Source of the DNA: CAZTHM01 sp041946825
Lineage (GTDB): Bacteria > Acidobacteriota > Terriglobia > UBA7540
Assembly: GCA_041946825.1 (NCBI GenBank)
Contig: JBHGBD010000013.1
Coordinates: 124,001-188,000, forward strand
Length of the DNA: 64,000 nt
Direction: 5' to 3'
The notes under the pieces were generated by a model. The model did no database searches. It had not been told where the DNA came from and saw only the letters and a program-made list of their open reading frames with translations. Below are positions 53,001 through 62,840 of the stretch, in pieces. Each line of letters opens with the position of its first letter. Position 1 is the first letter of the stretch. The position numbers and the translations under genes are program-made.

Positions 53001-53756
53001 CTACTTTGCCTGCGCCAGCGCGTGCATCTCCGACTCCTCAATATCGAAGTTGGCGAACACGTGCTGGACATCTTCGTGGTCTTCCAGTTCTTCCATCAGG
53101 CGCAGCATCTGCTGCGCGCTCTTGCCGGTCACTTTGATGTTGGACTGGGGCACCATGGCAACCTCGGCGGAAACCGGCGTGATGTTGGCGGCCTTCAGCT
53201 TGTCCACGACCTGGTGGAAAACTTCCGGCGGCGTAATGATTTCCCATAGGCTGCCGTCGTCGCGCATGTCTTCCGCGCCGGCCTCAGTCACGAGGTTGAG
53301 CAGCGCTTCTTCGTCGGTGTTCTCTTTGGCGACGACGATCGAGCCGCGCTTGGCGAACATCCACGCCACGCAGCCGTGCTCGCCCAGATTCCCGCCGTTC
53401 TTGGAGAGGATGTGGCGGAGCTCCGAGATCGTGCGATTACGGTTATCGGTGGCGACTTCCAGCATCAAGGCCACACCGCCGGGGCCGTAACCCTCGAAGA
53501 CGGCTTCCTCGTAAGAGGCGCCGGGAAGTTCGCCGGTGCCTTTCTGGATGGCGCGCTTGATGTTGTCAGCGGGCATGTTCTCCGCCTTGGCCGCAAGCAC
53601 GGCGGTGCGCAAGCGCGGGTTCGAGTCGGGATCACCTCCGCCAATGCGTGCGGCCACCGTGATTTCTTTAATGAGCTTGGTGAAAATCTTTCCCCGGCGA
53701 GCGTCGGCGGCGCCCTTCTTGTGCTTGATCGTTGCCCACTTGGAATGGCCAGACAT
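53001..53756 (-). CDS. yebC: YebC/PmpR-family regulator
   Basis: A 251-residue member of the YebC/TACO1 family. It begins MSGHSKWATIKHKKGAADARRGKIF, of which SGHSKWATIKHKKG is diagnostic, followed by GGGDPDSNPRLRTAV and the NMPADNIKRAIQKG segment. Family members act as DNA-binding regulators or help ribosomes at polyproline stretches. Length and both terminal domains are normal. The gene is often near ruvC, but here it neighbours a secreted hypothetical protein and a TonB receptor. Confidence 0.95.
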   Translation of the reverse strand: MSGHSKWATIKHKKGAADARRGKIFTKLIKEITVAARIGGGDPDSNPRLRTAVLAAKAENMPADNIKRAIQKGTGELPGASYEEAVFEGYGPGGVALMLEVATDNRNRTISELRHILSKNGGNLGEHGCVAWMFAKRGSIVVAKENTDEEALLNLVTEAGAEDMRDDGSLWEIITPPEVFHQVVDKLKAANITPVSAEVAMVPQSNIKVTGKSAQQMLRLMEELEDHEDVQHVFANFDIEESEMHALAQAK

Positions 53757-53911
53757 GGATTTTCCTTCCCTTCACAACGGCGCTTGGCGGACCGCCCCTT
53801 GAGCGGGCCGCGCTCTGAAGGCTTTATTGCCTCAATATGCTACCACAATCTTTTGACGCAAGTCAGCCGCCGGTTGACACGGGCAACCTAGGCCGGGTCG
53901 CAGTAGGTCGA

Positions 53912-53977
53912 AGCTATCAGCGGTCAGCCATCAGCCGTTGGCTCATGCAGCACTCACCTTGCTGAAAGCTGATAGCT
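53912..53977. repeat. Inverted-repeat element with AGCTATCAGC ends
   Basis: A 66-base element with perfect 10-base inverted ends, AGCTATCAGC and GCTGATAGCT. Inside it are further TCAGC-type copies (GGTCAGCCATCAGC and GCTGAAAGC). It resembles the GTCAGTGG-type element at 45752 in being made of short TCAG-based inverted repeats in a gene gap. Confidence 0.45.
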
Positions 53978-54000
53978 GACGCCTTCTTTTCAAAAACAAA

Positions 54001-54028
54001 CCCCGCAGCACCTTGCGATGCTGCGGGG
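54001..54028 (-). terminator. Intrinsic terminator of first TonB-receptor gene
   Basis: A perfect 10-bp stem, CCCCGCAGCA with TGCTGCGGGG, and an 8-base loop. On the minus strand it is followed by TTTGTTTTTG, so it works for the gene ending at 54060. An identical copy lies at 59326-59353. Confidence 0.85.
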
Positions 54029-54059
54029 CGAAAGCCGATCGTGCGATTCCGGATCGAGC

Positions 54060-57000
54060 TTAGAATAGGAACTTCAATCCGAAGCGGATCTGCCGTTGTC
54101 CCAGCGAAGAAGTTGTGCCGTTAAAGAGTGAGGGGTCGGCAAAACCCGTATATTCCGTCGCCAGGCCCGCGTCGTCGATGAACGGGTCAACGCTATAGAA
54201 GTTGGGGTGATTAAAGACGTTGACCATCGACATATGCCACTGCACGGAAACACGCTCCGTTATCCTGGTATCCTTGTAGACGGCGAAACTACCCACGTTC
54301 GTAATGGCGTCGCGCAGGCTGTTGCGTGCCGCCGTCCCCCAGGGACTCCCATAGATACTGTTGGCGGTGGGAGCGTTCACGATGAAGTGGACCTGCTGCG
54401 GGTCGACCCTCACTCCAATGCCGTTTGTGTTCATGCTGTTAAAGAGCAGGAGCGTATCAGGCGGCTGGCTGCACTCCCAATAGCCCCCTGAGTAGCCGCA
54501 AGCGTCCCCGGCGTAGATGCCCACTTTCCCTTCGGGCGCCGACGGGTTGCTGACGTACGGCCGCGAGGTCTCATAGGTGCCAATGAACGTGTTAGCGAAC
54601 GACACGTCATTGTACTGAAGCCCCGACGAGCAGTAACTGAGGCAGAATTGAACGGGGGTGTAGGTTTCACCGGAGGCGAGAGCATAGGTGCCTGAGATTG
54701 CCCATCCACCCAGAATCTTCCCGGCCACGCCGCGCTGGTCGCGGTGGGTCGGTATCTCCTCGTGAAAGCTCAGGGTCCAGGTGTGGGGCCGGTCCAGGCC
54801 CGAGAGACCGTGTTCGGCGCCTGTGTAGTCGAATGGATCCTGAGAGAAAGCATAGGTGTTTCCGCCGGCATTCGTTCCGAAGATTTCGCTGACGTTGTCC
54901 GTTGTCTTGCTCCACGTATACGCCGTCCGCAGCGTCAACTGGTTCGCCAGTTTCGTGGCCCGCAGCTCCGTTTGCAGGGCGTGGTAGTCCGAGTAGCCGG
55001 TGTTGGTGCGGAGGCGTCTGATGCCCAGGTTGCAGTCGGCCCGGCGATAGCCCGGGGCGGTGCTGTCAGTGCAGGGCGTGACGCCGGAGGGGAGAGAATC
55101 CGGGAAATCGGCAAAGAGCGTGCTGACGCGCGGGTTCTCGTTGATGGATTGGAAAAGCCTGTCGCCATGGTTGCCAATGTAGCGCGCTTCAAAGACCGTT
55201 TTGGCCCCGATCTCCCTCTGAATGCCGAATGACCAGCTTTGCACCCGGTCCGTCCGAAAATCGGACGCCACCCCAGTCTGACTGAATCTCCGTGGGTCAG
55301 AGACTCCGAACGTAAGGAAGGAAGCAAACTGATCCCGGACCGCCGGCCCGAAGGGAGCTGCGGGGAGACCGGTGCCAGGAACGGGGTTGCCGTCCACGTC
55401 CACACCACTCACGGTTTGGGCGAGAACGATTGGAGCGGAGCTCATCATGTTCAAATACATGTTGTAGAAGGGTGGATCGTACGACAGTCGGTAACCTCCC
55501 CGAATGACCGTCCTGCCCTCGCCTGTCAGGAAGCCGCCCCCTTTCGGTGTATAGGCAAAGCCGATGCTGGGGCCGAAGTCGGTTTTGATATTATTAAGCC
55601 GCGGAACGGTGCGGATGCTCAAATCCAGGCTGGGATCCCAGAAGGCTGTAGCGTCGTTGGACTCCCGATGTGTCGTAACGTCGTTGAAGAAGTTCGAAGG
55701 CTGCGAGAAGTAAGACCACGTAAGACCGAGATTCAAGGTCAAGTTCGGCGTCACCTTGAAGTCGTCTCCGACATAAGCAAAAAACTGGTGCTCCTTGAAG
55801 CCCGCCACGGGATTGCCCGAAGCAATCTGGATACTGCTCGGGATGTTGGCCATGTAACTATCGAAATCGGGGTAATTGAAGGTCCCGTTGACGTTGGGTA
55901 GGAATCTGTTTCCCGATCGCTGATGCGTCCAGTTGAATCCCGCCTTGAGCTGATGCCGGCCAACAATGTAGCTCCAATTATCCTGAAGCTGGTAGGTATT
56001 GACGATCCGGCCCTGAGGGGCGCTATTGAGTGGCCCGTAATCGGCGTACCCCGGGGGGAGGTTGATGTTGGCCAAGGCCTGATCGATATTCAACATCGAC
56101 GGAATGGTATCCCCAATGGTGTTGGTGCCGAATTCCACGGAGATACGCCCGTAATTGACCCGAAATTCGTTCACCATGCGGCCCGAGAAGGTCCGGGTCC
56201 AGCTCAATCCGTACCCCTGTCCGAGACTTGGCACGCTGACCGGATAACCTACCGCCGCCCGGCCAAAGGAATCGGCGTTGGGCGGTAGGTTGGGCTGATA
56301 GTACCATCGCCCATAGATGCGGTTCTTGTCGGTTTGAACGTCAATCCGAGCCATCGCGTCCTTGCCCCTGAATCCCGTAGGAAGCGTCCGCTGCACGCCG
56401 CCCATTTCCACGTCGCAGGTCTGTGTGCCGTCAAGTGGATTGGTGAAGGTCAGGAGTTCCGGTGCTCCGGTGATGATGGGATTTCCTCCGGTAATTCCGA
56501 AAGGCCCATAGTTGCGTATTGCAGCGACCGAGTTAGCGTTCGCCCAGGAGCAGGCCGCCATCTGATCTAGGCCTGCCGGTGTTGGCGTCAGCGAACCTGT
56601 CGAATAAGTCTGGCTCTGTGAGAGATAGTCATGGTCAAAGCCACCGAAAACAAACAGCTTGTCCTTAATGATCGGGCCGCCCCCGGAGTAGCTGTGGAAG
56701 ATCTCATTATAGCGGGGCAGCTTGTCGAGGTCCTCGAAGGACTTCTGCGCACTGTCGAGAGTACTCAGGGCCGAGTTGGCTTCGGTCACGGTAACGGTCC
56801 CGTGCCAGTTGTTCGTTCCGGATTTCGTCACGATGTTGACGACCGATCCGGCATTGCGGCCATACTCGGGGCCAAAATTGTTGGTGACGGCCTGATATTC
56901 TTCTACGAAATCAGTGTTGCCCACGAAGATCGAGGGCCCGCCCACCGAATTGTCGTTGTTGGCTTGTCCATCGAGTTGCTGGTCATTGTTCCGGCCGCGG

Positions 57001-57578
57001 ATGCCGTTGACCGCAAAGCTTGCGCCATTCGTGTTCGAGAAGTTCCCGTCGCGGCTGTCGACGACGCCGGGAAGCATGAGCATGAGCCGATCGAGTCCCT
57101 GATTCTCGCCTACGCTGGGGAAGACCGCGATCTCATTCCCTTTCACGGCGGTGGATATCTGCGCCTGCGTGGTCTGGAGGAGTGGCGCCTCGGCCGCGAC
57201 TTCAATGACCGTCGTCAATGCTCCGACCTCCAATTGGAGCATTCCCAGGCCGTTGTCCGTGGCCGAGGAAACGACCACGTTGCTGACCGCAAACTTCTTG
57301 AAGCCTTCCTTCGAGACCTCGACACGATAAGTGCCGATAGGCAGCAACGCGAGTTTGAAGGCTCCGGACGCCTCGCTTCTCACCGTGAAATTCAGATTGG
57401 TCTCGGCGTTCACGGCACGGATTTCGGCGTCGGGAACTGCACCCCCCGACTGGTCGATAACCGTTCCCGAGATCGATCCTTTAATGACCTGGGCGGGGAG
57501 GCGATCCACACCCGCGACAAGGAACAGTAGGAATAAGAATGTCCCCCACGAAAGAAACCTTCTCAAGTAATCTCGCAT
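54060..57578 (-). CDS. Oar-like TonB-dependent receptor
   Basis: A 1172-residue outer-membrane receptor. It has a signal peptide, then a carboxypeptidase-regulatory-like domain (about 30-115, with GSISGTVIDQSGGAVPDAEI and PIGTYRVEVSKEGFKKF). A plug domain follows (about 125-260, with NGIRGRNNDQQLDGQANND and GRNAGSVVNIVTKSGTN), and a beta-barrel to the C-terminus, which ends in Phe (FGLKFLF). Such receptors import large ligands, often glycans or peptides. The ATG at 57578 has AGGAGG 4-5 bases upstream and is preferred over an in-frame ATG at 57593. No TonB box was identified. Confidence 0.92.
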   Translation of the reverse strand: MRDYLRRFLSWGTFLFLLFLVAGVDRLPAQVIKGSISGTVIDQSGGAVPDAEIRAVNAETNLNFTVRSEASGAFKLALLPIGTYRVEVSKEGFKKFAVSNVVVSSATDNGLGMLQLEVGALTTVIEVAAEAPLLQTTQAQISTAVKGNEIAVFPSVGENQGLDRLMLMLPGVVDSRDGNFSNTNGASFAVNGIRGRNNDQQLDGQANNDNSVGGPSIFVGNTDFVEEYQAVTNNFGPEYGRNAGSVVNIVTKSGTNNWHGTVTVTEANSALSTLDSAQKSFEDLDKLPRYNEIFHSYSGGGPIIKDKLFVFGGFDHDYLSQSQTYSTGSLTPTPAGLDQMAACSWANANSVAAIRNYGPFGITGGNPIITGAPELLTFTNPLDGTQTCDVEMGGVQRTLPTGFRGKDAMARIDVQTDKNRIYGRWYYQPNLPPNADSFGRAAVGYPVSVPSLGQGYGLSWTRTFSGRMVNEFRVNYGRISVEFGTNTIGDTIPSMLNIDQALANINLPPGYADYGPLNSAPQGRIVNTYQLQDNWSYIVGRHQLKAGFNWTHQRSGNRFLPNVNGTFNYPDFDSYMANIPSSIQIASGNPVAGFKEHQFFAYVGDDFKVTPNLTLNLGLTWSYFSQPSNFFNDVTTHRESNDATAFWDPSLDLSIRTVPRLNNIKTDFGPSIGFAYTPKGGGFLTGEGRTVIRGGYRLSYDPPFYNMYLNMMSSAPIVLAQTVSGVDVDGNPVPGTGLPAAPFGPAVRDQFASFLTFGVSDPRRFSQTGVASDFRTDRVQSWSFGIQREIGAKTVFEARYIGNHGDRLFQSINENPRVSTLFADFPDSLPSGVTPCTDSTAPGYRRADCNLGIRRLRTNTGYSDYHALQTELRATKLANQLTLRTAYTWSKTTDNVSEIFGTNAGGNTYAFSQDPFDYTGAEHGLSGLDRPHTWTLSFHEEIPTHRDQRGVAGKILGGWAISGTYALASGETYTPVQFCLSYCSSGLQYNDVSFANTFIGTYETSRPYVSNPSAPEGKVGIYAGDACGYSGGYWECSQPPDTLLLFNSMNTNGIGVRVDPQQVHFIVNAPTANSIYGSPWGTAARNSLRDAITNVGSFAVYKDTRITERVSVQWHMSMVNVFNHPNFYSVDPFIDDAGLATEYTGFADPSLFNGTTSSLGQRQIRFGLKFLF

Positions 57579-57593
57579 GCTACCTCCTTGCAT

Positions 57594-58143
57594 GTTTGCA
57601 CTGACTCAATGATGTGAGAACAGGTGCACAATTTTGGGATGAGGTGAAATACCTCAGTTGGCCGAGCGAACATATGATTAGAGCAGTTTTGTCACCGAAA
57701 ATAGGACCAGCAACCGTTTGGAATATGACAAAATGTCTAACTATTTCAGCAATCTACGTTACGAACTCCGACAACCTGGTATCTTCCGCAATCGAGTCGC
57801 CAAGGTGAAGTTCATTCTTTAGCGTTTTGCTTTCAACGAAATCCGCTTGGTGCCCACAAGCGAGTAAGGGCGGTTCTACAGGAACTCATATTTGGTGGCG
57901 TTTTCGATAGATTTCAGGATTCACAGCGGGGAAATATGTCCGTTATTCGAATCTTGGCGGCAAAGCGGACTTTTTGTCGTAGCTTTCTGAGCGGGACATC
58001 CGGGTTATTTCGCGTGCAGAACTCACGCCGAAAAGCGGGAGGGCTCTTCCAGTTTGGTTGGAGCCGGCCACCAGAATAAGCTGAAGCTACCTCAAGAAAC
58101 AGGGAAAAACGCTTTGGGTTCGCGGGCGCCGGGAGAGTGGTGT
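57594..58143. other. Intergenic region upstream of first TonB-receptor gene
   Basis: About 550 bases that should include the promoter of the receptor gene. No box pair with good spacing was found on the minus strand, and no coding sequence is supported. Confidence 0.5.
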
Positions 58144-59208
58144 CTAGTGCCGGAGAGTTGACTGTTCCTGCGCTTGAGCGCGCAATTCGCTGATGGCCTG
58201 ACGCACACGCGGCATATAGGAACTGTGCGGATCGAGCGCGGCGAACTCCTCGAGTTCGCGTAAGGCATTCTGAGTGTCACCGCGGTTGCGATAGATGTCA
58301 ACCATCAGCAAATGAATCTTGGGTGGTGCGTTGGGTTGGTCTCGCGCTCTCAATCCATACTCCAGGGCCTTGTCCCATTGCCCCCGGCCGCCCTGGCTGC
58401 GCGCGAGTTGGTAAGGCCACTGCCAGCCACCGGGATCGATTTCCATGGCGCGCAGCAGCAAACGGTCGGCTTCATCGAACCGCTTCTGAGCAATGAGAAT
58501 AACAGCCAGCGGATGATAGGAAAGCGCGAACTCAGGTTCTCTCGCGATGGCATTCTGGAAATCCGTTTTAGCATCCTCCGTGGAATGCGTTTCCAGGTGG
58601 GCCATCCCCAGCAAGTAATAAGCCTCATAGTAGTCAGGGAAGATTTTCGTCGCCTTGCGAAAATGCGGGACGCTGTCAAAGGGTTTTTGTTCATCTTTCA
58701 GGTGCACGAGTCCTTTGCTGACCTCCCTGAGCGCTCGCGCCGGGATGGCCAGTGTCCGGGCGCTGATGGTACTGCCGTGCGGAAGGGCCTTCGAGGGGAT
58801 ACGCGGAAGGCTGACCGTCACTTCACGGAAAACATCGCGGGCCGCGACCTCCACCACGGTTTCACTCGTTGTGAAGCCCTGGAGCGACACGCGCGCCCGA
58901 TAGGGCTGAAGCGACAGGCCTGAGAAGTCCGCGCACCCGCGCTCGTCACTGAAGGCTTTCGACACGAGTGTGCCAGAAGCCGACTGCAATTCGACGAGGG
59001 CTCCTTGGAGGGGCTCGTACGTCCTGGCGTCATTGACGCGCACGCGGACCGAAAGATCGGGCCCCACCGAACTCTGCTGGGTACCAGCGGCTGCCGCCGG
59101 AAGGAACTGAGGGAGACAGAGGAGGGGAACCAGAAGGGCGAGGATCTTCTGCAGGGAACGTTCGGGCGTGACGCAAGCCGCACGGCCACTGCTCCGCATA
59201 GGAGCCAC
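58144..59208 (-). CDS. Secreted TPR protein with carboxypeptidase-regulatory-like domain
   Basis: A 354-residue exported protein. The signal peptide (KILALLVPLLCLPQFLPAAAA, about 21-41) leads to a CarboxypepD_reg-like beta domain (about 50-135, RVRVNDARTYEPLQGALVEL...YRARVSLQGFTTSE in part), as in the neighbouring receptors. Residues about 165-340 form TPR units (FPDYYEAYYLLGMAHLETHS, FDEADRLLLRAMEIDPGG). It starts with GTG at 59208 or ATG at 59199; the choice is open. Lying between two receptor genes in the same direction, it may be a periplasmic partner for them; this is inference. Confidence 0.8.
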   Translation of the reverse strand: MAPMRSSGRAACVTPERSLQKILALLVPLLCLPQFLPAAAAGTQQSSVGPDLSVRVRVNDARTYEPLQGALVELQSASGTLVSKAFSDERGCADFSGLSLQPYRARVSLQGFTTSETVVEVAARDVFREVTVSLPRIPSKALPHGSTISARTLAIPARALREVSKGLVHLKDEQKPFDSVPHFRKATKIFPDYYEAYYLLGMAHLETHSTEDAKTDFQNAIAREPEFALSYHPLAVILIAQKRFDEADRLLLRAMEIDPGGWQWPYQLARSQGGRGQWDKALEYGLRARDQPNAPPKIHLLMVDIYRNRGDTQNALRELEEFAALDPHSSYMPRVRQAISELRAQAQEQSTLRH

Positions 59209-59325
59209 CCGTAACGTGTTCCTTAATCAAGCGGACCGTACTCCTGACGAGTGGGAGATGCAAGAGGAAATAACATGGCGCAGCAAGGAATTTGCGCATC
59301 GCCAAAATGTCCCTTGCAAAACAAA

Positions 59326-59353
59326 CCCCGCAGCACCTTGCGATGCTGCGGGG
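59326..59353 (-). terminator. Intrinsic terminator of second TonB-receptor gene
   Basis: Identical in all 28 bases to the terminator at 54001-54028: 10-bp stem CCCCGCAGCA/TGCTGCGGGG and 8-base loop. On the minus strand it is followed by TTTGTTTTGC. It lies 44 bases beyond the stop of the gene ending at 59397. Confidence 0.85.
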
Positions 59354-59396
59354 CGATTACTTGCAAAGGGAGCGGTCAGTTCCCGCCGCTCGTGAA

Positions 59397-62300
59397 CTAG
59401 AAGTCAATCCGCGCTGCGAACTGGCCGATGCGAGGCCCGAACGTAGCGGTGGACTGACCGAAGCTGTTCGAGGCCATGTTGTTCTCGGGCAGCGCGAAGT
59501 TGGAGCGATTGAAGATGTTGAAGAAGTTGAACTGCACCGAGATGGACGCGCGCTCCGTAAGCCGAAAAGCCTTATTCACGGTGAAATCCAAGTTGGCGTA
59601 ACCGGGACCCGTGAGGGTATTCCTGCCCAATCGGCCATCGCGCCACAGGCCGTCGTTGACCTTCGGATCCATGACCGCGTCCTCGAAGTACTGTGTGCGC
59701 AGGTAACCGTCCGCCGGACTGACACTGTGATTGACCGCTACGACGTCAGGGTTCCCGTTGCCGGTGAAGTCCGGCCGGTCGATAAACTTGCCGTCGCCGT
59801 TTGTGTCCGCATTGCCGTCGTAAATGTTGAAAGGCAATCCCGACTGGATGGAGACGATCGACCCGATCCTCCACCCGCCGGCCCAACGGTTCGACCGGAA
59901 GAACGGCAGGTCATAGATGACGCTGCTTACAAACCGGTGGCGAAGATCGAAATCCGCGCGCCCGTAGTCCAGCGCGCGATTCATGACATCCATCGTGGAG
60001 ATCCCATTATTGCCGGACGCGGCGCGGTTGTTGAACGCATCGCTGACGTAATCCAGAGCCTTCGACCACGTGTAGTTGCTCTGGAACTGCAGCCCGCGCG
60101 ACATCCGCTTGGTGAGCTGGAACTGGAAGGCATGGTAGTTCGAGTTGAAGTAGTTGCCGCGCGCATTGTCCGAGCCGATCGTGTTGTTGGGCCGCCTGCT
60201 GCTGAAGTCTCCCGCAATCCGTCCCGGGAAAGTGTTCAGGTCCACGACTCCGGTCAGCTTGTGCCCGAAGGTTCCGATGTAGTTGAACTCAACCATCATG
60301 TTGTTTCCGAGCTCGTGTTGAATCCCCATATGCACCTGCTCGGTATACGCGGCCACCATGTTCTGATCCATATGGCGAGGAGAAGGCTTGGGCTGGTATG
60401 CCGGGTTGTTGTACGCCGAGGTCACAATCGGGATGGAATACAGGTCCGGCGTGACCACGGGCCCGGCAGCCACTCCGTTGATCAGGAATCCCACGTCATT
60501 GAACGAGAAGAGGGGCGGATTGAAGCGGATGTTCTCGAAAAGGTTATTCCACATCCGGTCGTAATAGACCCCGAAGCCGCCGCGCAGGACCGTCTTCTGG
60601 TTCCCCGTGATATCCCAAGCGAACCCGAAGCGCGGTGCGAAGTTGTTTTTGTCTTTGTTCCAGAGCTCGTGATCCCTTTGTTGGAAAGCCGCCGTTGCTT
60701 CCCGGGCATAAGGCACGCTATTTCGCGGGAAGAAGGGGTTGTCCGAGGTTGTATCAATCGGAACCGTGGCCTCTCCAAAGAAGAAGTTCGAATCCAGGCC
60801 CGGCCGGAAGTTGTGGGGAACGCCGAAATAGTCCCAACGAAGGCCCAGGTTGAGGGTAAGGCGGGAAGCTACCTTCCAATCATCCTGGACGTAAAAGCCC
60901 AGTTCGTTGGCACGGTAACCGCGGTAGTATTCCGGCTTCTCCCCGGTTTGGGGATTGATGGAAGCTTCCAGGAGATAGTAACTTCCGAGAAAAGGCTCGC
61001 CAAATGCCGCGTTCTCAAAATCCGCCGCCGCCCAGCCATCCGTCAGGAGGTTCTCAATATCCCAAGGGAGAACGAATCCGAATTCGCTGGCATTGAAGAT
61101 CGACCCGTTCCGCGTCCGGCGATATTCAGCACCCACATTGAAGCTGTGCTTTCCCCTCGTGATGGCGATGTGATCCTGATACTGGAACTGATTGTCGGTG
61201 AAATTCTGGGGAAGTCCGGAAGTCATCCCGATTCCCACTCCCGTCGGATCGAGCGCCGGGATAATGGACGGGACGTTGGGGTCGATGTCGCGCGGGAACT
61301 CGCTGTTATGACGCAGAAAGCTGATCTTTGCTTCATTCAGGATGGAGGGGCTGAAAGTGTGCGTGTAACTGAGCCCCCAATTCTGAGCGCGACTCAGCGC
61401 GGTAATGGGAAAATACGGGCTGCCAAGGCCGTCGGTGCCGAGCGAGGAATCCACGGTATCGTAATCATCGAACGCCATCAGCCCGGTCAGCCGGTCCCTG
61501 TCGCCAATCGTATGGTCAACCTTGATGCTGAAGCGGTTTTCGTTCAGCTTGGTGTTATTGCGTACATCCGCGTCCCCGAAGACATTCACGGGGTAGGTGA
61601 TCGGTACCCCAAAGATCGCGGGGAAATATCCACCCGTTTCGTTGCTGAAATTGGAGGTTGGAGCTGGGTAGGGATACTTGTTCACCAGGTCGGATGCGAT
61701 CGGCCCGAGGGTGCGTGAGTTATCAAAAGCTCCGGGGCACGTTGCCCCCAGAACTTGCATGCAGGCGCCGTTCGGGTCGGTCTCCATGAAGTCGGCATAC
61801 CCACCACTCCGTACGAAGTCGACAAATTGCGGGGTGATGGAAGTGACGACATTCGGTGCTCCCTGGCGCATGCGCTGGATCTCCACAGCGCCGAAGATGA
61901 ACGTCTTATCCTTGCGAATCGGTCCGCCCAACGAGCCCCCGAACTGGTTTCTCACCAGAGAGTCCTTCGTGCCGTTGCGATTCGAGAAGAAGTCATTGGC
62001 GGTGATGGACTGATTGCGGTTGTACTCGAAGACCGAGCCGTGCAGAGTGTTGGTGCCGGACTTCATCACCGCGTCGGCTACGAATCCCGACTGGCGGCCG
62101 TACTGCGCGGTGAATGAGTTCGTTTCCACGCGGAATTCCTGGATGGCGTCGGGCGAAATCCCGGTAATCGCGCCGGGAATGGTGCCTACCGTATTGTGGC
62201 TGCGCCCGCCCTGTCCCTGGTCGTTGTTGTCAAAGCCGTCGATAATGAAGTTTCCCGTCCCGCCCCGCGATCCGTTCACCGCGGCGCCCCGCGTGCTTCC

Positions 62301-62840
62301 ATTGAACTCGATGTTGCCCAGGGCGCTCGGAACAGACCCTGGCATCAGGTTCACGAAGGCGCTGGGGTCCCGAACTTCCAACGGCAGTTGCGATAGAGTA
62401 TTGCGGTCAACCAGCCCGGAGACATCGGAACGCGCCGTCTGGACGAGCTGCACGCCGCCAGCCTCGACCGTAATGGTCTGGACTGTGCCGCGTGCCAGTT
62501 CCATGTGCACGTCGTTGGTTACGGTTTGACCCACCGTTACAATCAGGCCCGCGACCTCGAAATCCGCGAAGCCTTGGGCGCTCGCCTTCAAGGTGTAACT
62601 GCCCACATCCGCAAAATCAAAACGGTAAAGCCCCGCCGTATTTGTCGCGGCGGTGCGCACAATGCCCGTACCTTCATTCGTGAGGGTTACGATGGCGTTG
62701 GGGATGGCCGCTCCGCTGGGGTCCATCACCGTACCGGTGACCACTCCCTTTCCACCTTGAGCGAAAAGGGTGGAAGTTGTCGCCAGACCGAGGGCAACTG
62801 CCAACATCCAATTGAACAAACGAGCGTTAACACTCTTCAT
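59397..62840 (-). CDS. Oar-like TonB-dependent receptor
   Basis: A 1147-residue outer-membrane receptor with signal peptide (FNWMLAVALGLATTSTLFAQ), a carboxypeptidase-regulatory-like domain (about 33-115, GVVTGTVMDPSGAAIPNAIV), a plug (about 125-270, including NGSRGGTGNFIIDGFDNNDQ and YGRQSGFVADAVMKSGTN) and a barrel that ends in Phe (FAARIDF). It belongs to the same family as the receptor at 54060 but is clearly a different protein. The ATG at 62840 follows AGGAGGAGG. Its ligand is not known. Confidence 0.93.
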   Translation of the reverse strand: MKSVNARLFNWMLAVALGLATTSTLFAQGGKGVVTGTVMDPSGAAIPNAIVTLTNEGTGIVRTAATNTAGLYRFDFADVGSYTLKASAQGFADFEVAGLIVTVGQTVTNDVHMELARGTVQTITVEAGGVQLVQTARSDVSGLVDRNTLSQLPLEVRDPSAFVNLMPGSVPSALGNIEFNGSTRGAAVNGSRGGTGNFIIDGFDNNDQGQGGRSHNTVGTIPGAITGISPDAIQEFRVETNSFTAQYGRQSGFVADAVMKSGTNTLHGSVFEYNRNQSITANDFFSNRNGTKDSLVRNQFGGSLGGPIRKDKTFIFGAVEIQRMRQGAPNVVTSITPQFVDFVRSGGYADFMETDPNGACMQVLGATCPGAFDNSRTLGPIASDLVNKYPYPAPTSNFSNETGGYFPAIFGVPITYPVNVFGDADVRNNTKLNENRFSIKVDHTIGDRDRLTGLMAFDDYDTVDSSLGTDGLGSPYFPITALSRAQNWGLSYTHTFSPSILNEAKISFLRHNSEFPRDIDPNVPSIIPALDPTGVGIGMTSGLPQNFTDNQFQYQDHIAITRGKHSFNVGAEYRRTRNGSIFNASEFGFVLPWDIENLLTDGWAAADFENAAFGEPFLGSYYLLEASINPQTGEKPEYYRGYRANELGFYVQDDWKVASRLTLNLGLRWDYFGVPHNFRPGLDSNFFFGEATVPIDTTSDNPFFPRNSVPYAREATAAFQQRDHELWNKDKNNFAPRFGFAWDITGNQKTVLRGGFGVYYDRMWNNLFENIRFNPPLFSFNDVGFLINGVAAGPVVTPDLYSIPIVTSAYNNPAYQPKPSPRHMDQNMVAAYTEQVHMGIQHELGNNMMVEFNYIGTFGHKLTGVVDLNTFPGRIAGDFSSRRPNNTIGSDNARGNYFNSNYHAFQFQLTKRMSRGLQFQSNYTWSKALDYVSDAFNNRAASGNNGISTMDVMNRALDYGRADFDLRHRFVSSVIYDLPFFRSNRWAGGWRIGSIVSIQSGLPFNIYDGNADTNGDGKFIDRPDFTGNGNPDVVAVNHSVSPADGYLRTQYFEDAVMDPKVNDGLWRDGRLGRNTLTGPGYANLDFTVNKAFRLTERASISVQFNFFNIFNRSNFALPENNMASNSFGQSTATFGPRIGQFAARIDF

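Larger units (their letters stand above)
53757..54059. other. Intergenic region with repeat and terminator
   Basis: This 303-base stretch holds an inverted-repeat element (53912-53977) and the terminator of the downstream TonB receptor gene (54001-54028). No gene was found. Confidence 0.6.

Noticed and set aside
52123..53490. Plus-strand open frame across the secreted hypothetical and YebC genes
   Set aside because: It runs through two minus-strand genes and the gap between them; YebC is certain, so this is a shadow.
24296..57740. Short GACA..TGTC palindromes at about 24296, 39933 and 57727 as a shared operator
   Set aside because: The spacers differ (2 or 3 bases) and a motif this short is expected several times by chance in 64 kb.
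59292..61718. Long open frame on the plus strand across the second TonB-receptor gene
   Set aside because: It is the antisense of a clear receptor gene, has no ribosome binding site, and its Arg/Val/Glu-rich composition is an effect of high GC.
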